From the NCBI RefSeq assembly GCF_014863405.1, contig NZ_JACZZA010000002.1, positions 434,001 through 498,000 of the forward strand: a stretch of DNA of 64,000 nucleotides. The letters run 5' to 3'. The position numbers were made by a program, and so were the translations under genes. Positions 28,040 through 37,100 of the stretch are shown here, one piece after another (the first letter of the stretch is position 1; every line of letters begins with the position of its first letter). This DNA comes from Dyella acidiphila. Lineage in GTDB: Bacteria > Pseudomonadota > Gammaproteobacteria > Xanthomonadales > Rhodanobacteraceae. Under the pieces are notes generated by a model. The model saw only the letters and a list, made by a program, of their open reading frames with translations, did no database searches and was not told the DNA's origin.

Positions 28040-28084
28040 TTCACAACTTCGTAACTCAATGCGATAATAGTAACGATTCGCATT
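28040..28084 (+). promoter_or_regulatory. Sigma-70 promoter overlapped by a Fur-like palindrome
   Basis: TTCACA (28040-28045), 17 bases, GATAAT (28063-28068). A perfect 7-bp inverted repeat AATGCGA (28058-28064) / TCGCATT (28078-28084) covers the -10 box and the expected start site near 28075. GATAATAGTAACGATTCGC agrees with the E. coli Fur box at 13 of 19 positions. Position over the promoter of an iron-uptake receptor supports Fur repression; this is inferred. Confidence 0.6.
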
Positions 28085-28086
28085 TA

Positions 28087-28182
28087 CTGGACGCGATTCA
28101 GGGGTAGCCAGCGGGATTGACCGCGCCTGTCGGAGCCAAAGGCCCCGACAACGCGCTCAAGCGAGCCAACCAACGCGTCCAG
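28087..28182 (+). ncRNA. Predicted multibranched 5' leader of the siderophore receptor
   Basis: CTGGACGCG (28087-28095) pairs perfectly with CGCGTCCAG (28174-28182). Inside are GCGG-GATTGA-CCGC (28111-28124), TGTCGG/CCGACA (28128-28133/28145-28150) and GCTC/GAGC (28155-28158/28163-28166). Together they give a closed junction that would fill most of the untranslated leader. It matches no riboswitch class I know. It may be chance in GC-rich DNA. Confidence 0.35.
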
Positions 28183-28211
28183 ATACACCCCTCCACTTCC
28201 GACTGGTCACT

Positions 28212-30386
28212 ATGCCCGCCAATTTCCGCGCTTCGCCCCTGCACGCCGCCCTGCTGGTCGCCCTGACCCTTCCTGCCGCGGCCCACGCGCAAACCGCCCC
28301 GGCCTCCAGCGACGACACCACCCAGACCACCGCCAAAGCCAAGCAGCTCGACTCGGTGCATGTCACCGGCAGCATCGTCGGCAACGACTACGACTCGGAT
28401 ATGTCCACTGTCGGCGCCAAGATGCCGACCTCGCTGCGTGATATTCCGCAGACGGTGGTGGTGGTGAACCGCGATCTGCTCGATGCGCAAGGCGCCACTT
28501 CGCTGTCGGACGCGCTGCGCAACGTGCCGGGCATCACCATCGGCGGCGCCGAAGGCGGCCAGATCGGCAACAACATCAACCTGCGCGGCTTCACAGCACG
28601 CACCGATATCTATATCGACGGCTTCCGCGATCCGGGACAGTACTACCGCGACGTGTTCGACCTGGATGCGATCGAAGTGCTGAAAGGCCCCTCCTCCATG
28701 CTGTTCGGCCGCGGCTCCACCGGCGGCGTGATCAACCAGGTCACCAAGGAACCGCAGCTGCAGAACTTCGGCCAGGTCACCGCCACGGTGGGCAGCGACG
28801 ACCGCTACCGCACGACCGCCGATTTCAACGAACAGCTGTCGGCCACCTCCGCCGCACGCCTGAACGTCTACGGCCAGGACATGCACAGCACCCGCGATGT
28901 GCAGAAGAACCAGGATTTCGGCATCGCACCGTCGATCCGCTTCGGCATCGGCACACCCACCCAGATCACCTTGTCGGCGCTGATCCAGCGCAACCACGAC
29001 ATGCCCGACTACGGCCTGCCGCCGATCAACGGCCGCCCCGCCGATGTGAACTTCCGCAACTGGTACGGCCTGGAAGACGACCGCACCAACCAGACCGTCA
29101 ACGAATTCAGCGCGCGCCTGGAGCATGCGTTCAACGACGACGTGAAGCTGCGCGAGCAGCTGATGTACAGCCAGTACGACACCGACGCGCGCGAAACCGC
29201 TGCCAACAGCGTGGTGACCAATACCGGCGTGACGCTCAACAAGACGCTGGGCAATCCCACCAGCCTGCCGCTGCAGGATCTGTACGTGCAGCTGGCCAGC
29301 CACGATCGCGTAATCCACGACGCCATCCTGGACAGCCAGACCGACCTCACCACCACTTTCGACACCGGCAGCCTGCAGCACACCCTGGTGACCGGCGTGG
29401 AACTGGCGCGCGAAACCTATAACAACCAGAGCTACACGCGGAACGGCCTGCCCCTGCTGTCGCTGCTGGATCCGGTGGAAGAAATCACCCCGGCCAACGT
29501 CACCACCACCAAGGGCAACTATGCGCAGTCGGTCGGCAAGACCGCAGCCGTGTACGCCAACGACACCATCAAGTTGAACGACCAGTGGATGCTGGTGGCC
29601 GGCGTGCGCCGCGACGAATTCGATGCGCATATCAGCAACACCGTCTCGCTGCCGTCCTATGCGCAGCAGACCGTGTATTTCACCAGTGTGCGCGGCGGCC
29701 TGATCTACCAGCCGGATGAAAAGCAGTCGTACTACGTCTCCTACGGCACCTCGTTCGATCCCTCGCTGGAACAGCTGACGCTGACCAACGGCACGCAGGA
29801 TCTGGCGCCGGAGAAAAACCGTTCCTACGAAATCGGCGGCAAGTGGAACCTGATGGACGACGTGATCGCCATCAACGCCGCGCTGTACAACCTGGAACAG
29901 ACCAACGCGCGCAGCGAAACCTCCTCCGGCGAATACACCCTGGACGGCAATATCCGCGTGCGCGGCGCCGAGCTCGGCGTGGTCGGCCATCTCACCAAGC
30001 ACTGGCAGATCTTCACCGGCTACAGCTACATGGACGGCAGGATCGTGAAGGCGGTGGACGGCACCCAGGGCAATGTGCCCGCCAACACTCCGCGCAATAC
30101 CTTCACCACCTGGACCACCTGGACCTTCGCCGAACACTGGGAAGCCGGCGGCGGCCCCACCTACATGTCGCAGCGCTATGCGGCCAATACCGACCTGGTC
30201 AGCGTCGGCGGCTACACCCGCTGGGACGGCACGGTGGCCTTCCACCAGCCCAGCTACGACATCCGCCTGAACATCCAGAACATCACCAACAAGCGCTATT
30301 TCGATGCGCTGATCCAGTCCGACGGCGGCCGCTCGGTGCCGGGCATCGGGCGCACGGAAATGGTGACCTTTACCTATAAGTTCTAA
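28212..30386 (+). CDS. TonB-dependent siderophore receptor, Fiu/FhuE-like
   Basis: 724 aa outer-membrane receptor. Signal peptide ALLVALTLPAAAHAQ, TonB-box region KAKQLDSVHVTGS, plug domain about 50-190 (MPTSLRDIPQTVVVVNRDLL, LRGFTARTDIYIDGFRDPGQYYRD, LKGPSSMLFGRGSTGGVINQVTK), then a 22-strand barrel ending in a terminal Phe (MVTFTYKF). The plug resembles catecholate receptors such as Fiu. Preceded by a Fur-like box and a structured leader. The PKHD hydroxylase gene lies downstream after a REP element, the same pairing as fiu-ybiX in E. coli. Confidence 0.95.
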   Translation: MPANFRASPLHAALLVALTLPAAAHAQTAPASSDDTTQTTAKAKQLDSVHVTGSIVGNDYDSDMSTVGAKMPTSLRDIPQTVVVVNRDLLDAQGATSLSDALRNVPGITIGGAEGGQIGNNINLRGFTARTDIYIDGFRDPGQYYRDVFDLDAIEVLKGPSSMLFGRGSTGGVINQVTKEPQLQNFGQVTATVGSDDRYRTTADFNEQLSATSAARLNVYGQDMHSTRDVQKNQDFGIAPSIRFGIGTPTQITLSALIQRNHDMPDYGLPPINGRPADVNFRNWYGLEDDRTNQTVNEFSARLEHAFNDDVKLREQLMYSQYDTDARETAANSVVTNTGVTLNKTLGNPTSLPLQDLYVQLASHDRVIHDAILDSQTDLTTTFDTGSLQHTLVTGVELARETYNNQSYTRNGLPLLSLLDPVEEITPANVTTTKGNYAQSVGKTAAVYANDTIKLNDQWMLVAGVRRDEFDAHISNTVSLPSYAQQTVYFTSVRGGLIYQPDEKQSYYVSYGTSFDPSLEQLTLTNGTQDLAPEKNRSYEIGGKWNLMDDVIAINAALYNLEQTNARSETSSGEYTLDGNIRVRGAELGVVGHLTKHWQIFTGYSYMDGRIVKAVDGTQGNVPANTPRNTFTTWTTWTFAEHWEAGGGPTYMSQRYAANTDLVSVGGYTRWDGTVAFHQPSYDIRLNIQNITNKRYFDALIQSDGGRSVPGIGRTEMVTFTYKF

Positions 30387-30400
30387 GCACGAAAGCCGCG

Positions 30401-30492
30401 TAGGTTGGCTTACCCCGGACGTGATCCGGGGTAAGCCAACGAATTCGCTTCGTGGCGACATCGTTGGGTTACGCTGCGCTAACCCAACCTAC
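30401..30492. repeat. REP family 1 copy c (type B arm plus type A arm)
   Basis: GTAGGTTGGCTTACCCC...GGGGTAAGCCAAC hairpin, then the GTTGGGTTACGCTGCGCTAACCCAAC hairpin, ending CCTAC. It lies between the siderophore receptor and PKHD hydroxylase genes. Confidence 0.9.
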
Positions 30493-30518
30493 CTGTATTC
30501 CCGACGAAGGCCCGCCGC

Positions 30519-31205
30519 ATGCTGGTGCACATTCCTGCCCTGCTCAACAGCGACCAGCTGGCGCACTTTCGCCAGCAATTGCAGGCCGACCACGCGCCAT
30601 GGGTAGACGGGCGCGTCACCGCCGGCCACCAGGGCGTGCACGTCAAGCAGAATCAGCAGCTAGCCGAAAACTCAGGTATGGCGATCGAGCTGGGCCAGAC
30701 CGTGCTGGCCGCACTGGAGCGGCACCCGCTATTCATCAGCGCAGCGCTGCCCAACCGCGTATACCCGCCGATGTTCAACCGCTACCAGGGCGGCATGCAT
30801 TTCGGCAGCCACGTGGACGGCTCGATCCGCTTGCTGCCCGGCACCGGCCAGAAGATCCGCACCGACCTTTCCGCCACGTTGTTTCTTGCACCGCCCGACA
30901 GCTATGACGGTGGCGAGCTGCTGGTGGAAGACACCTACGGCACGCAAACGGTAAAGCTGGCCGCCGGCGATCTGATCCTCTACCCCGCCAGCAGCCTGCA
31001 CCGCGTCAACCCGGTCACCCGCGGTATGCGCATGGCCTGCTTCTTCTGGGTGCAAAGCATGGTGCGCGACGACGGCCAGCGCACGCTGCTGTTCGATCTG
31101 GACAACGCCATCCAGCGGCTTACCGCCACCCAGGGCGACGAGGCCTCGCGGGTGAAGCTCACCGGCTGCTATCACAACCTGCTGCGGATGTGGTCGGACG
31201 TCTGA
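30519..31205 (+). CDS. piuC: Fe(II)/2-oxoglutarate dioxygenase, PKHD-type hydroxylase
   Basis: 228 aa, matching PiuC/YbiX. Double-stranded beta-helix with the iron triad HxD in [11 protein letters not shown] (near residues 97-99) and distal His in [12 protein letters not shown], plus the 2-oxoglutarate-binding Arg in [14 protein letters not shown]-terminal [17 protein letters not shown] and C-terminal [14 protein letters not shown] are conserved. The substrate is unknown; consistent association with siderophore receptors suggests a role in ferri-siderophore processing. Separated from the receptor gene by a REP element. Confidence 0.95.
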   Translation: MLVHIPALLNSDQLAHFRQQLQADHAPWVDGRVTAGHQGVHVKQNQQLAENSGMAIELGQTVLAALERHPLFISAALPNRVYPPMFNRYQGGMHFGSHVDGSIRLLPGTGQKIRTDLSATLFLAPPDSYDGGELLVEDTYGTQTVKLAAGDLILYPASSLHRVNPVTRGMRMACFFWVQSMVRDDGQRTLLFDLDNAIQRLTATQGDEASRVKLTGCYHNLLRMWSDV

Positions 31206-31209
31206 CCCC

Positions 31210-31268
31210 GTAGGTTGGGTTGTAACCCAACATTCCCGCAGGTTTCGTTGGGTTACAACCCAACCTAC
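31210..31268. repeat. REP family 1 copy d (short type)
   Basis: GTAGGTTGGGTTGTAACCCAAC, a short spacer, then GTTGGGTTACAACCCAACCTAC. The internal cores of types A and B are missing. Confidence 0.88.
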
Positions 31269-31314
31269 CAGGCACCCCGGTTGGCCAAACGTTGATGGCC
31301 GTCAAGATTCCGAC

Positions 31315-31323
31315 GACAAACGG
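31315..31323 (-). promoter_or_regulatory. AlgR-box-like sequence upstream of the pilin operon
   Basis: GACAAACGG on the plus strand reads CCGTTTGTC on the minus strand, close to the AlgR box I recall from Pseudomonas, where AlgR activates the fimU-pilVWXY operon. It lies 159 bp before fimT. A single short match, so weak. The rest of the 31206-31481 gap holds a REP element and a GC-rich palindrome GGCCGG/CCGGCC. Confidence 0.25.
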
Positions 31324-31481
31324 CAGCGTTCTGCCGACGGGCGGTAATGCCTTTGGTATTCCCCTACAAGATAATGTCCAAGCGCCTACAGACCCGTCCG
31401 GGACTGGCAGGGGGAACAAGGGGGGCCGGTCGCGCCGGCCAACACACACCAACTCGGTAGCAGCTGCCGCACGGGGGAAGC

Positions 31482-32108
31482 ATGAACACGATGCGCAAGC
31501 ATCGCAGGGCGACAGCCGGCTTTACGGTGATCGAAATGCTGGTGGTGCTGGTTATCGCGGCCATTGTGATGGCTTACGCCATCCCCTCGTACAAGACCAT
31601 GGTCACCAACTACCGGTTGACCGGCGAGCTCAACGACCTGCAGACCGACGTGGAACTGGCGCGCTCCACCGCCGTGCGCGAAGGCGCCACCGTCACCATG
31701 TGCCCGTCGGCGAACCCCACCGCCAGTGCGCCCACCTGCCAAAGCGCCACCACCACGCAGTGGAACACCGGCTGGATCATCTTCACCGACACCTCCACCA
31801 CCACCAACAGCCAGCAATACACCGTCGCCAACGGCGATGTGCTGGTGCGCGTGCATGGACCGCTGCAGAACAACGATTCGCTGCTCTCCTCCTCTTCGGA
31901 TACGGGCACGACCGTTTCTTCGCTGACCTTCAATCGCATGGGCGGCGCGACCAGTCTTGGTGGATCGGCGACCACGCCGCCCACCGGTTCGCTAGTGCTC
32001 AACGATGCGGCCGGCGACGCCGGCATGATCCGCTGCATCCAGATCGGGCTGTCCGGAACCATCAGTGTGTATTCGCCGCAAGCCGGGGGCACCAGCACAT
32101 GTCCATGA
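31482..32108 (+). CDS. fimT: FimT/FimU-type minor pseudopilin (GspH family)
   Basis: 208 aa minor pilin priming type IV pilus assembly. Class III signal RRATAGFTVIEMLVVLVIAAIVMAYA: prepilin peptidase would cut after Gly, leaving N-methyl-Phe1 and Glu5. The GspH/FimT domain follows (LQTDVELARSTAVREGATVTMCPS). Preceded by GGGGGAAGC. First gene of fimT-pilV-pilW-pilX-pilY1-pilE; the stop overlaps the pilV start region. Confidence 0.94.
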   Translation: MNTMRKHRRATAGFTVIEMLVVLVIAAIVMAYAIPSYKTMVTNYRLTGELNDLQTDVELARSTAVREGATVTMCPSANPTASAPTCQSATTTQWNTGWIIFTDTSTTTNSQQYTVANGDVLVRVHGPLQNNDSLLSSSSDTGTTVSSLTFNRMGGATSLGGSATTPPTGSLVLNDAAGDAGMIRCIQIGLSGTISVYSPQAGGTSTCP

Positions 32109-32638
32109 TTCACCTCAACCGCACCCGCGGCTACAGCCTGATCGAAGTGCTGGTTGCACTGGTGATCATTTCCATCGGCGTGATCGGTATCGCCGCGATG
32201 CAGGCTACCGCCTTGTCCGGCACGCATACCTCACAGACCGAATCGATCGCAGCGATCGAGGCACGCAGCCTGGCCGATGCCATGCTGGCCAATCCCGCCT
32301 TCTGGGATAGCGGCGCGGCACCGACGGCATCCGTCACCATCGCCAGCAGCACCTCCATCACCGGCAGCACGGCGCTCACCGCCACCACCGATTGCGGTGC
32401 GGGCAGCAATTGCTCCGCTTCGGATCTGGCTGCCTACGACGTGCAGCATTGGGCGACGGAATATTTCCAGCAAGTACCCAATGCGAAAAATGCCGTGGTC
32501 GCCTGTAACACCACCACGCCGCCGGTATGCACCATTCAGTTGAACTGGACCCAGAAGGCGTCTGCCGCGATCAATGGCGGCACGCAAAGCACTGCCACGG
32601 GCACCACCGTGACCTACACCCTGGTCAACCAGTTCTGA
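32099..32638 (+). CDS. pilV: Type IV pilus modification protein PilV
   Basis: 179 aa minor pilin. Prepilin signal RTRGYSLIEVLVALVIISIGVIGIAAMQ, with Tyr in place of Phe at +1 and Glu5. PilV signature ARSLADAMLANPAFWDSG. Starts at ATG 32099, with a GGGGG tract nine bases upstream; ATG 32105, overlapping the fimT stop as ATGA, is the alternative. Part of the PilVWX-PilY1 priming complex. Confidence 0.93.
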   Translation: MSMIHLNRTRGYSLIEVLVALVIISIGVIGIAAMQATALSGTHTSQTESIAAIEARSLADAMLANPAFWDSGAAPTASVTIASSTSITGSTALTATTDCGAGSNCSASDLAAYDVQHWATEYFQQVPNAKNAVVACNTTTPPVCTIQLNWTQKASAAINGGTQSTATGTTVTYTLVNQF

Positions 32639-32643
32639 GCGCC

Positions 32644-33501
32644 ATGACAATGATGACGACACGCGCCAAGCAACACGGTCTCAGCCTGATCTCACTGCTG
32701 ATCGCACTGACCATCGGCATCTTCCTGCTCGCCGGCCTGTTCGACCTGTGGCTGCAGACGCGCAATACCTTCAATGCGCAGGGTTCGCTATCGCAGCTGC
32801 AGGACAACGAGCGCATGGCGCTCAGCAATATGGCCTCCATCGTACAAAGCGCCGGCTTCTATCCGCTGGCCGAAAACTACGGCACCAGTCCGCCGAGCCC
32901 GCTGCTTACGCCGACCAATGTATTTACCATTTCCAGCACTGCCGGCAGCTACACCGTCGGCGGACAGTACATCTACGGCACCAGCGGCACCTCCGGCTCC
33001 ACCACGGCCCCCAGTGACACGCTCTACGTCCGTTTCATGGCCGGCGCCGCCAACGCCTACGACACCACCGCGTCGACCGCCAATGCGCTGGATTGCCTCG
33101 GGCAAACGCATAGCGACCGGGCCCTGGTTACCAATCAGTACTACGTCGATCCAACCACTTCGCAGCTGATGTGCAAGGTGACCGACGTTTCTTCCGCAGG
33201 GGCCATAACTGTCACCCCTGCCCAACCGATCATCAACGACATCACCACAGGTGGCGGCACCAGTACCTCCGGCATCTACCAGATGACCGTCACCTACGGC
33301 GTCGACCCGACCAGCACAGGCTCGGTCACGCAGTACATGAGCGCCACCACGATCGCTTCCGATGCGTATTGGATGTATGTCAGGTCCATGAAGATCCAGC
33401 TGATCTTCGCCAATCCGCTTGGCAACCAGGCAGGCCAGAAAGCGCAGCTTCCCGCCATTACCCGCATTGTCGCCGTCCCGCAGACAACCGTAACGATCTG
33501 A
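32644..33501 (+). CDS. pilW: Type IV pilus minor pilin PilW
   Basis: 285 aa from the ATG at 32644 (MTMMTTRAKQHGLSLISLLI). Prepilin helix HGLSLISLLIALTIGIFLLAG; note that position 5 is Ser-Leu (ISLL), where Glu5 is usual, so the key Glu5 seems absent. PilW features: TRNTFNAQGSLSQLQDNERMALSNM and SIVQSAGFYPLAENYG. Five bases after pilV. Confidence 0.92.
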   Translation: MTMMTTRAKQHGLSLISLLIALTIGIFLLAGLFDLWLQTRNTFNAQGSLSQLQDNERMALSNMASIVQSAGFYPLAENYGTSPPSPLLTPTNVFTISSTAGSYTVGGQYIYGTSGTSGSTTAPSDTLYVRFMAGAANAYDTTASTANALDCLGQTHSDRALVTNQYYVDPTTSQLMCKVTDVSSAGAITVTPAQPIINDITTGGGTSTSGIYQMTVTYGVDPTSTGSVTQYMSATTIASDAYWMYVRSMKIQLIFANPLGNQAGQKAQLPAITRIVAVPQTTVTI

Positions 33502-33527
33502 TCGCCCTCAGCCACCATCACGCCTAC

Positions 33528-34142
33528 ATGCCTATGAACACTTTGCCCCAAACAGCTCATCGCAAGGAAGACGGCTTCGTCCTGATCGCCGCGCTGCTGA
33601 TGCTGGTGGTGATGACCTTTATGGCTGTCAGCCTGTATCACAACTTCACCGTGCAGGAAAACATGTCGGCCAATACCAAGGAAAAGGGCCGCGCCTTCCA
33701 GATGGCGATGAGCACGCTGCAATACGCCGAGTATCAGGTACTGCAAAGCGGACTGAACACGGGCGTCGCCACCACCTGCTCCGGTCCGCCGAACGGTGAT
33801 GTCTTCACGATCTGTCCCTACGACCCGACCAACGCAAGCAATTCGCAAATGCAGCTGGTGAGCGCAAGCCAAGGCACGCCCATGCAGATCACTAACGGCA
33901 TGACCTACAACCTCACCACGGACGACAGCAGCGTCCAGTTCGCCACCAGTGGCGGCGCAGGCCTGTATTACAAGCAGCCGCAATACTTCGTCAGCTGGCT
34001 CGGCTACGACCCCAAATCCACCTGCCAGGCGAAGATCTACCAGATCACCGCACTGGGCTATGGCGGCACCGGCGGCGCAGTGGCCGTGGTGCAGAGCAAT
34101 TACGAACTCACACCCACCGTCTGCAATCTGGGGAATGCTTGA
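33528..34142 (+). CDS. pilX: Type IV pilus assembly protein PilX
   Basis: 204 aa from ATG 33528, with ATG 33534 also possible. N-terminal helix EDGFVLIAALLMLVVMTFMAVSLY in place of a canonical Glu5 prepilin, as is usual in PilX, followed by NFTVQENMSANTKEKGRAFQMAMSTLQYAEYQ, the PilX/PilW C-terminal family pattern. The stop overlaps the pilY1 ATG by one base (TGATG). Confidence 0.92.
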   Translation: MPMNTLPQTAHRKEDGFVLIAALLMLVVMTFMAVSLYHNFTVQENMSANTKEKGRAFQMAMSTLQYAEYQVLQSGLNTGVATTCSGPPNGDVFTICPYDPTNASNSQMQLVSASQGTPMQITNGMTYNLTTDDSSVQFATSGGAGLYYKQPQYFVSWLGYDPKSTCQAKIYQITALGYGGTGGAVAVVQSNYELTPTVCNLGNA

Positions 34143-37100
34143 TGAAAACGATCCGGCTCGTCACCACAAGCATCACCCTGCTGGGCCTTGCCATCAGCGG
34201 TGCGTTGCACGCGCAGACCTCCAATGTCGTGCAGGACAGCTTCACCGGCGCCTCCGCCACCAATACCTGGGCGCCCTTCAACGGTGCCTGCCTTACGGCG
34301 GGCACCGGCAGCGGCTCGGTGCCCAAGTGCTCCGGCCTGGCCTATTACGGCAGCCAGACGCAAAAGGGCCTGGGCACCGGCAATACCGATCCGGTCGGAT
34401 CGGGCGCGCTGCGCCTTACCAATGCGGCGGACGATGAAAACGGCGCGATCATTTCCACCACCCCGTTCTCCTCGGGCGCCGGCATCCAGGTGACTTTCAC
34501 CACCTACACTTATGGCGGCGACAACTCCGGCGGCCACGGTGCGGACGGTATCGGTTTCTATTTGCTCAACGGCGGCGATGCCGCCAATGTGATTGCGGCG
34601 TCGGCCAACCCGAGCAACAGCGGCAGCACCAACAAATGGACGCTGGGCGCATGGGGCGGCAGCTTGGGCTACAGCTGCTCGAACGGCAACACCCCCTACG
34701 ACGGCATGACCGACGCCTATCTCGGCCTGGGTATGGACGAGTTCGGCAACTTCCTCAACGCCGGCGACAATACCTATTCCGGTGCCTTGAATGCCGCCAA
34801 CGCCACCAGTGGTACGGGTGTGACGTCAGGCTCCGTATCGGGGCTGGCCGGCGGCAGCGGCCCCGAATACCAGCCCGGACGCATCGGCTTGCGCGGCTAC
34901 GGCAATATCAACCTGATTTCGCTGCAAGCTGTGAATGCGACCGCCAGCACCAGCGACGTGTTGAATACGTGCAAAAACGGCGGCAGCTATAGCTACACGT
35001 CCGGCTACAACAGCGTAACGACCTATTCGTACACCTATAACAACGGCTCCAAGAACAAAACCTACTCGGGCTACCTGTATCAGCAGACGACCAGCAAGGG
35101 CAAAGTCAGCTATACGCTAGCCGGCTCAACCTCCAGTACGACCGATGGCTACACCGGCACCGACAATTTGCCTTACGGCCAGGTCAACACCACGTACTAC
35201 CCCGTCACCGTCAATTCCAAGACGACAACGACTCCGATCACCTCCACGGCAACCTTCGCCGATTACGCGGCGATCCCCAACGGCTACGTCAACCTTCCGT
35301 CCACTACGCCGCTGGCCAATGAAGGCGCCAGTGCGCGCGCCAGCGCCACGGCGGTGGCGTACAAGCTGACGGTGACGCAAGACGGCATGCTCAGCCTCGC
35401 CTATAGCTGGAACGGCGGCACCTATCAGCCGGTGATCACCAACCAGAGCATCCAGCAATCGAACGGAACGATGCCCAGCAGCTTCCTGTTCGGTTTCGGC
35501 GGCTCGACCGGCGGCAGCGACAACGTGCACGAAATCACCTGCTTCCAGGCCATTCCGGCCACGCAGACGGCGAGCTCGGCCGGTATCAACGTGCAGCAGA
35601 ATTCGCAGATCACCACCGCCTCGCAGGTTTACCTGGCCTACTACCACACCACCAACTGGTGGGGTCAGATCGAAGCCGTGCAACTGGTCGCCAATGCCGA
35701 CGACAGCGTGACCTTCGGCAGCGTCAACTGGGATGCATCGTGCGTGCTGACCGGCGGCGCCTGTACGTCCACGGGTGCAACCAGCGGCACCGCCCAAGGC
35801 CCCAGCTCGCGCAACCTGGTCACCTGGAGCGGCACCGCCGGCATTCCCTTTACCTGGGGCCGCCTTACCACCGCCGAACAGGCGTGGCTGACCGCCGGCG
35901 ATACCAAGGGCAGCGACCGTGCGTCGTACCTGTCGGGCGATCGCACCAACGAAATCAACAGCCAGGGCGTCGGCGAGTTCCGCGCACGCACCAGCGTGCT
36001 GGGCGATGTGGTCAACTCGAGTCCGGTATGGGTCGGCCCCCCGTCCACGGATTACCCTGACAGCTGGCAGGACCTGACCAACTCGTCCATCACCTCCAAG
36101 CTCAACGAAAACCAGAGCGGGGTGCAGACCTATTCGGCATTCAAGACCGCCGGAGCCACCCGCTATAACGTGGTATACGAAGGTTCGAACGATGGCTTCA
36201 TGCACGCCTTCTGGGCCGGCGAGTTCAGCAGCAGCGGCAACTACGTCACCAGTGACAACACCGGCCAGGAATTGATGGCCTACATGCCGCAGGCGGTGTT
36301 GCAGAACATCCACTCCACCACGGCCGCACTGGACTACTCCTCCACCAATTACGGCCATAACTACTTCGTGGATGCCACGCCCGGCACAGGCGATCTGTTC
36401 TACGGCAAAGCCTGGCATACCTGGCTGGTCAGCGGCCTGGGCGGCGGTGGCAACGCCATCTTTGCGATCGACATCACCAGCCCGTCCACCACCATGGGTT
36501 CGGGCAATATCGTCGGCGAATGGTCCAACTCCAGCAACAGTCCGCTGGTGTGCTACGGCGATACCACGGCCAATCCCTGCATGAGCCACCTGGGCAAGAC
36601 CTACGGTACGCCGGTCGTGCGCCGCCTGCACAATGGCGAATGGGCCGTGATCTTCGGCAACGGCTTCAGCAACTCGGTGGGCGATGCCGGCATCTATGTG
36701 ATGACCATCAACAGCAGCGGCCAGGTCGACACGACCTACTACCTGAGCACAGGCGTGGGCAGCACCACGAATGCGCAGGGCGCCAACGGCATTGCCTACG
36801 TCACGCCGGTCGACCTGGATGGCGACCACATTACCGACTACGTTTACGCAGGCGACTACTACGGCAATGTCTGGCGCTTCGACCTGACCAGCGCCACAGC
36901 CACCAGCTGGGCTGTGACGAAGTATCCCAATACCTCCAATGGCGCGCTGTTCAGCACGCCGTCGACCGCCTACGCCACCAAGGTCGGTACCACGACGGTC
37001 AATGCCACCACCTACCAGCCCATCACCAGCCAGGTATTGGCGCTTTCCGTATCGCCGTCCACCCAGGGCGCCGCGCGCGTGCTGATCGAATTCGGCACCG

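Noticed and set aside
28087-28182. Cobalamin riboswitch for the TonB-dependent receptor
   Set aside because: The conserved B12-box and core segments are absent; the plug domain resembles siderophore, not cobalamin, receptors.
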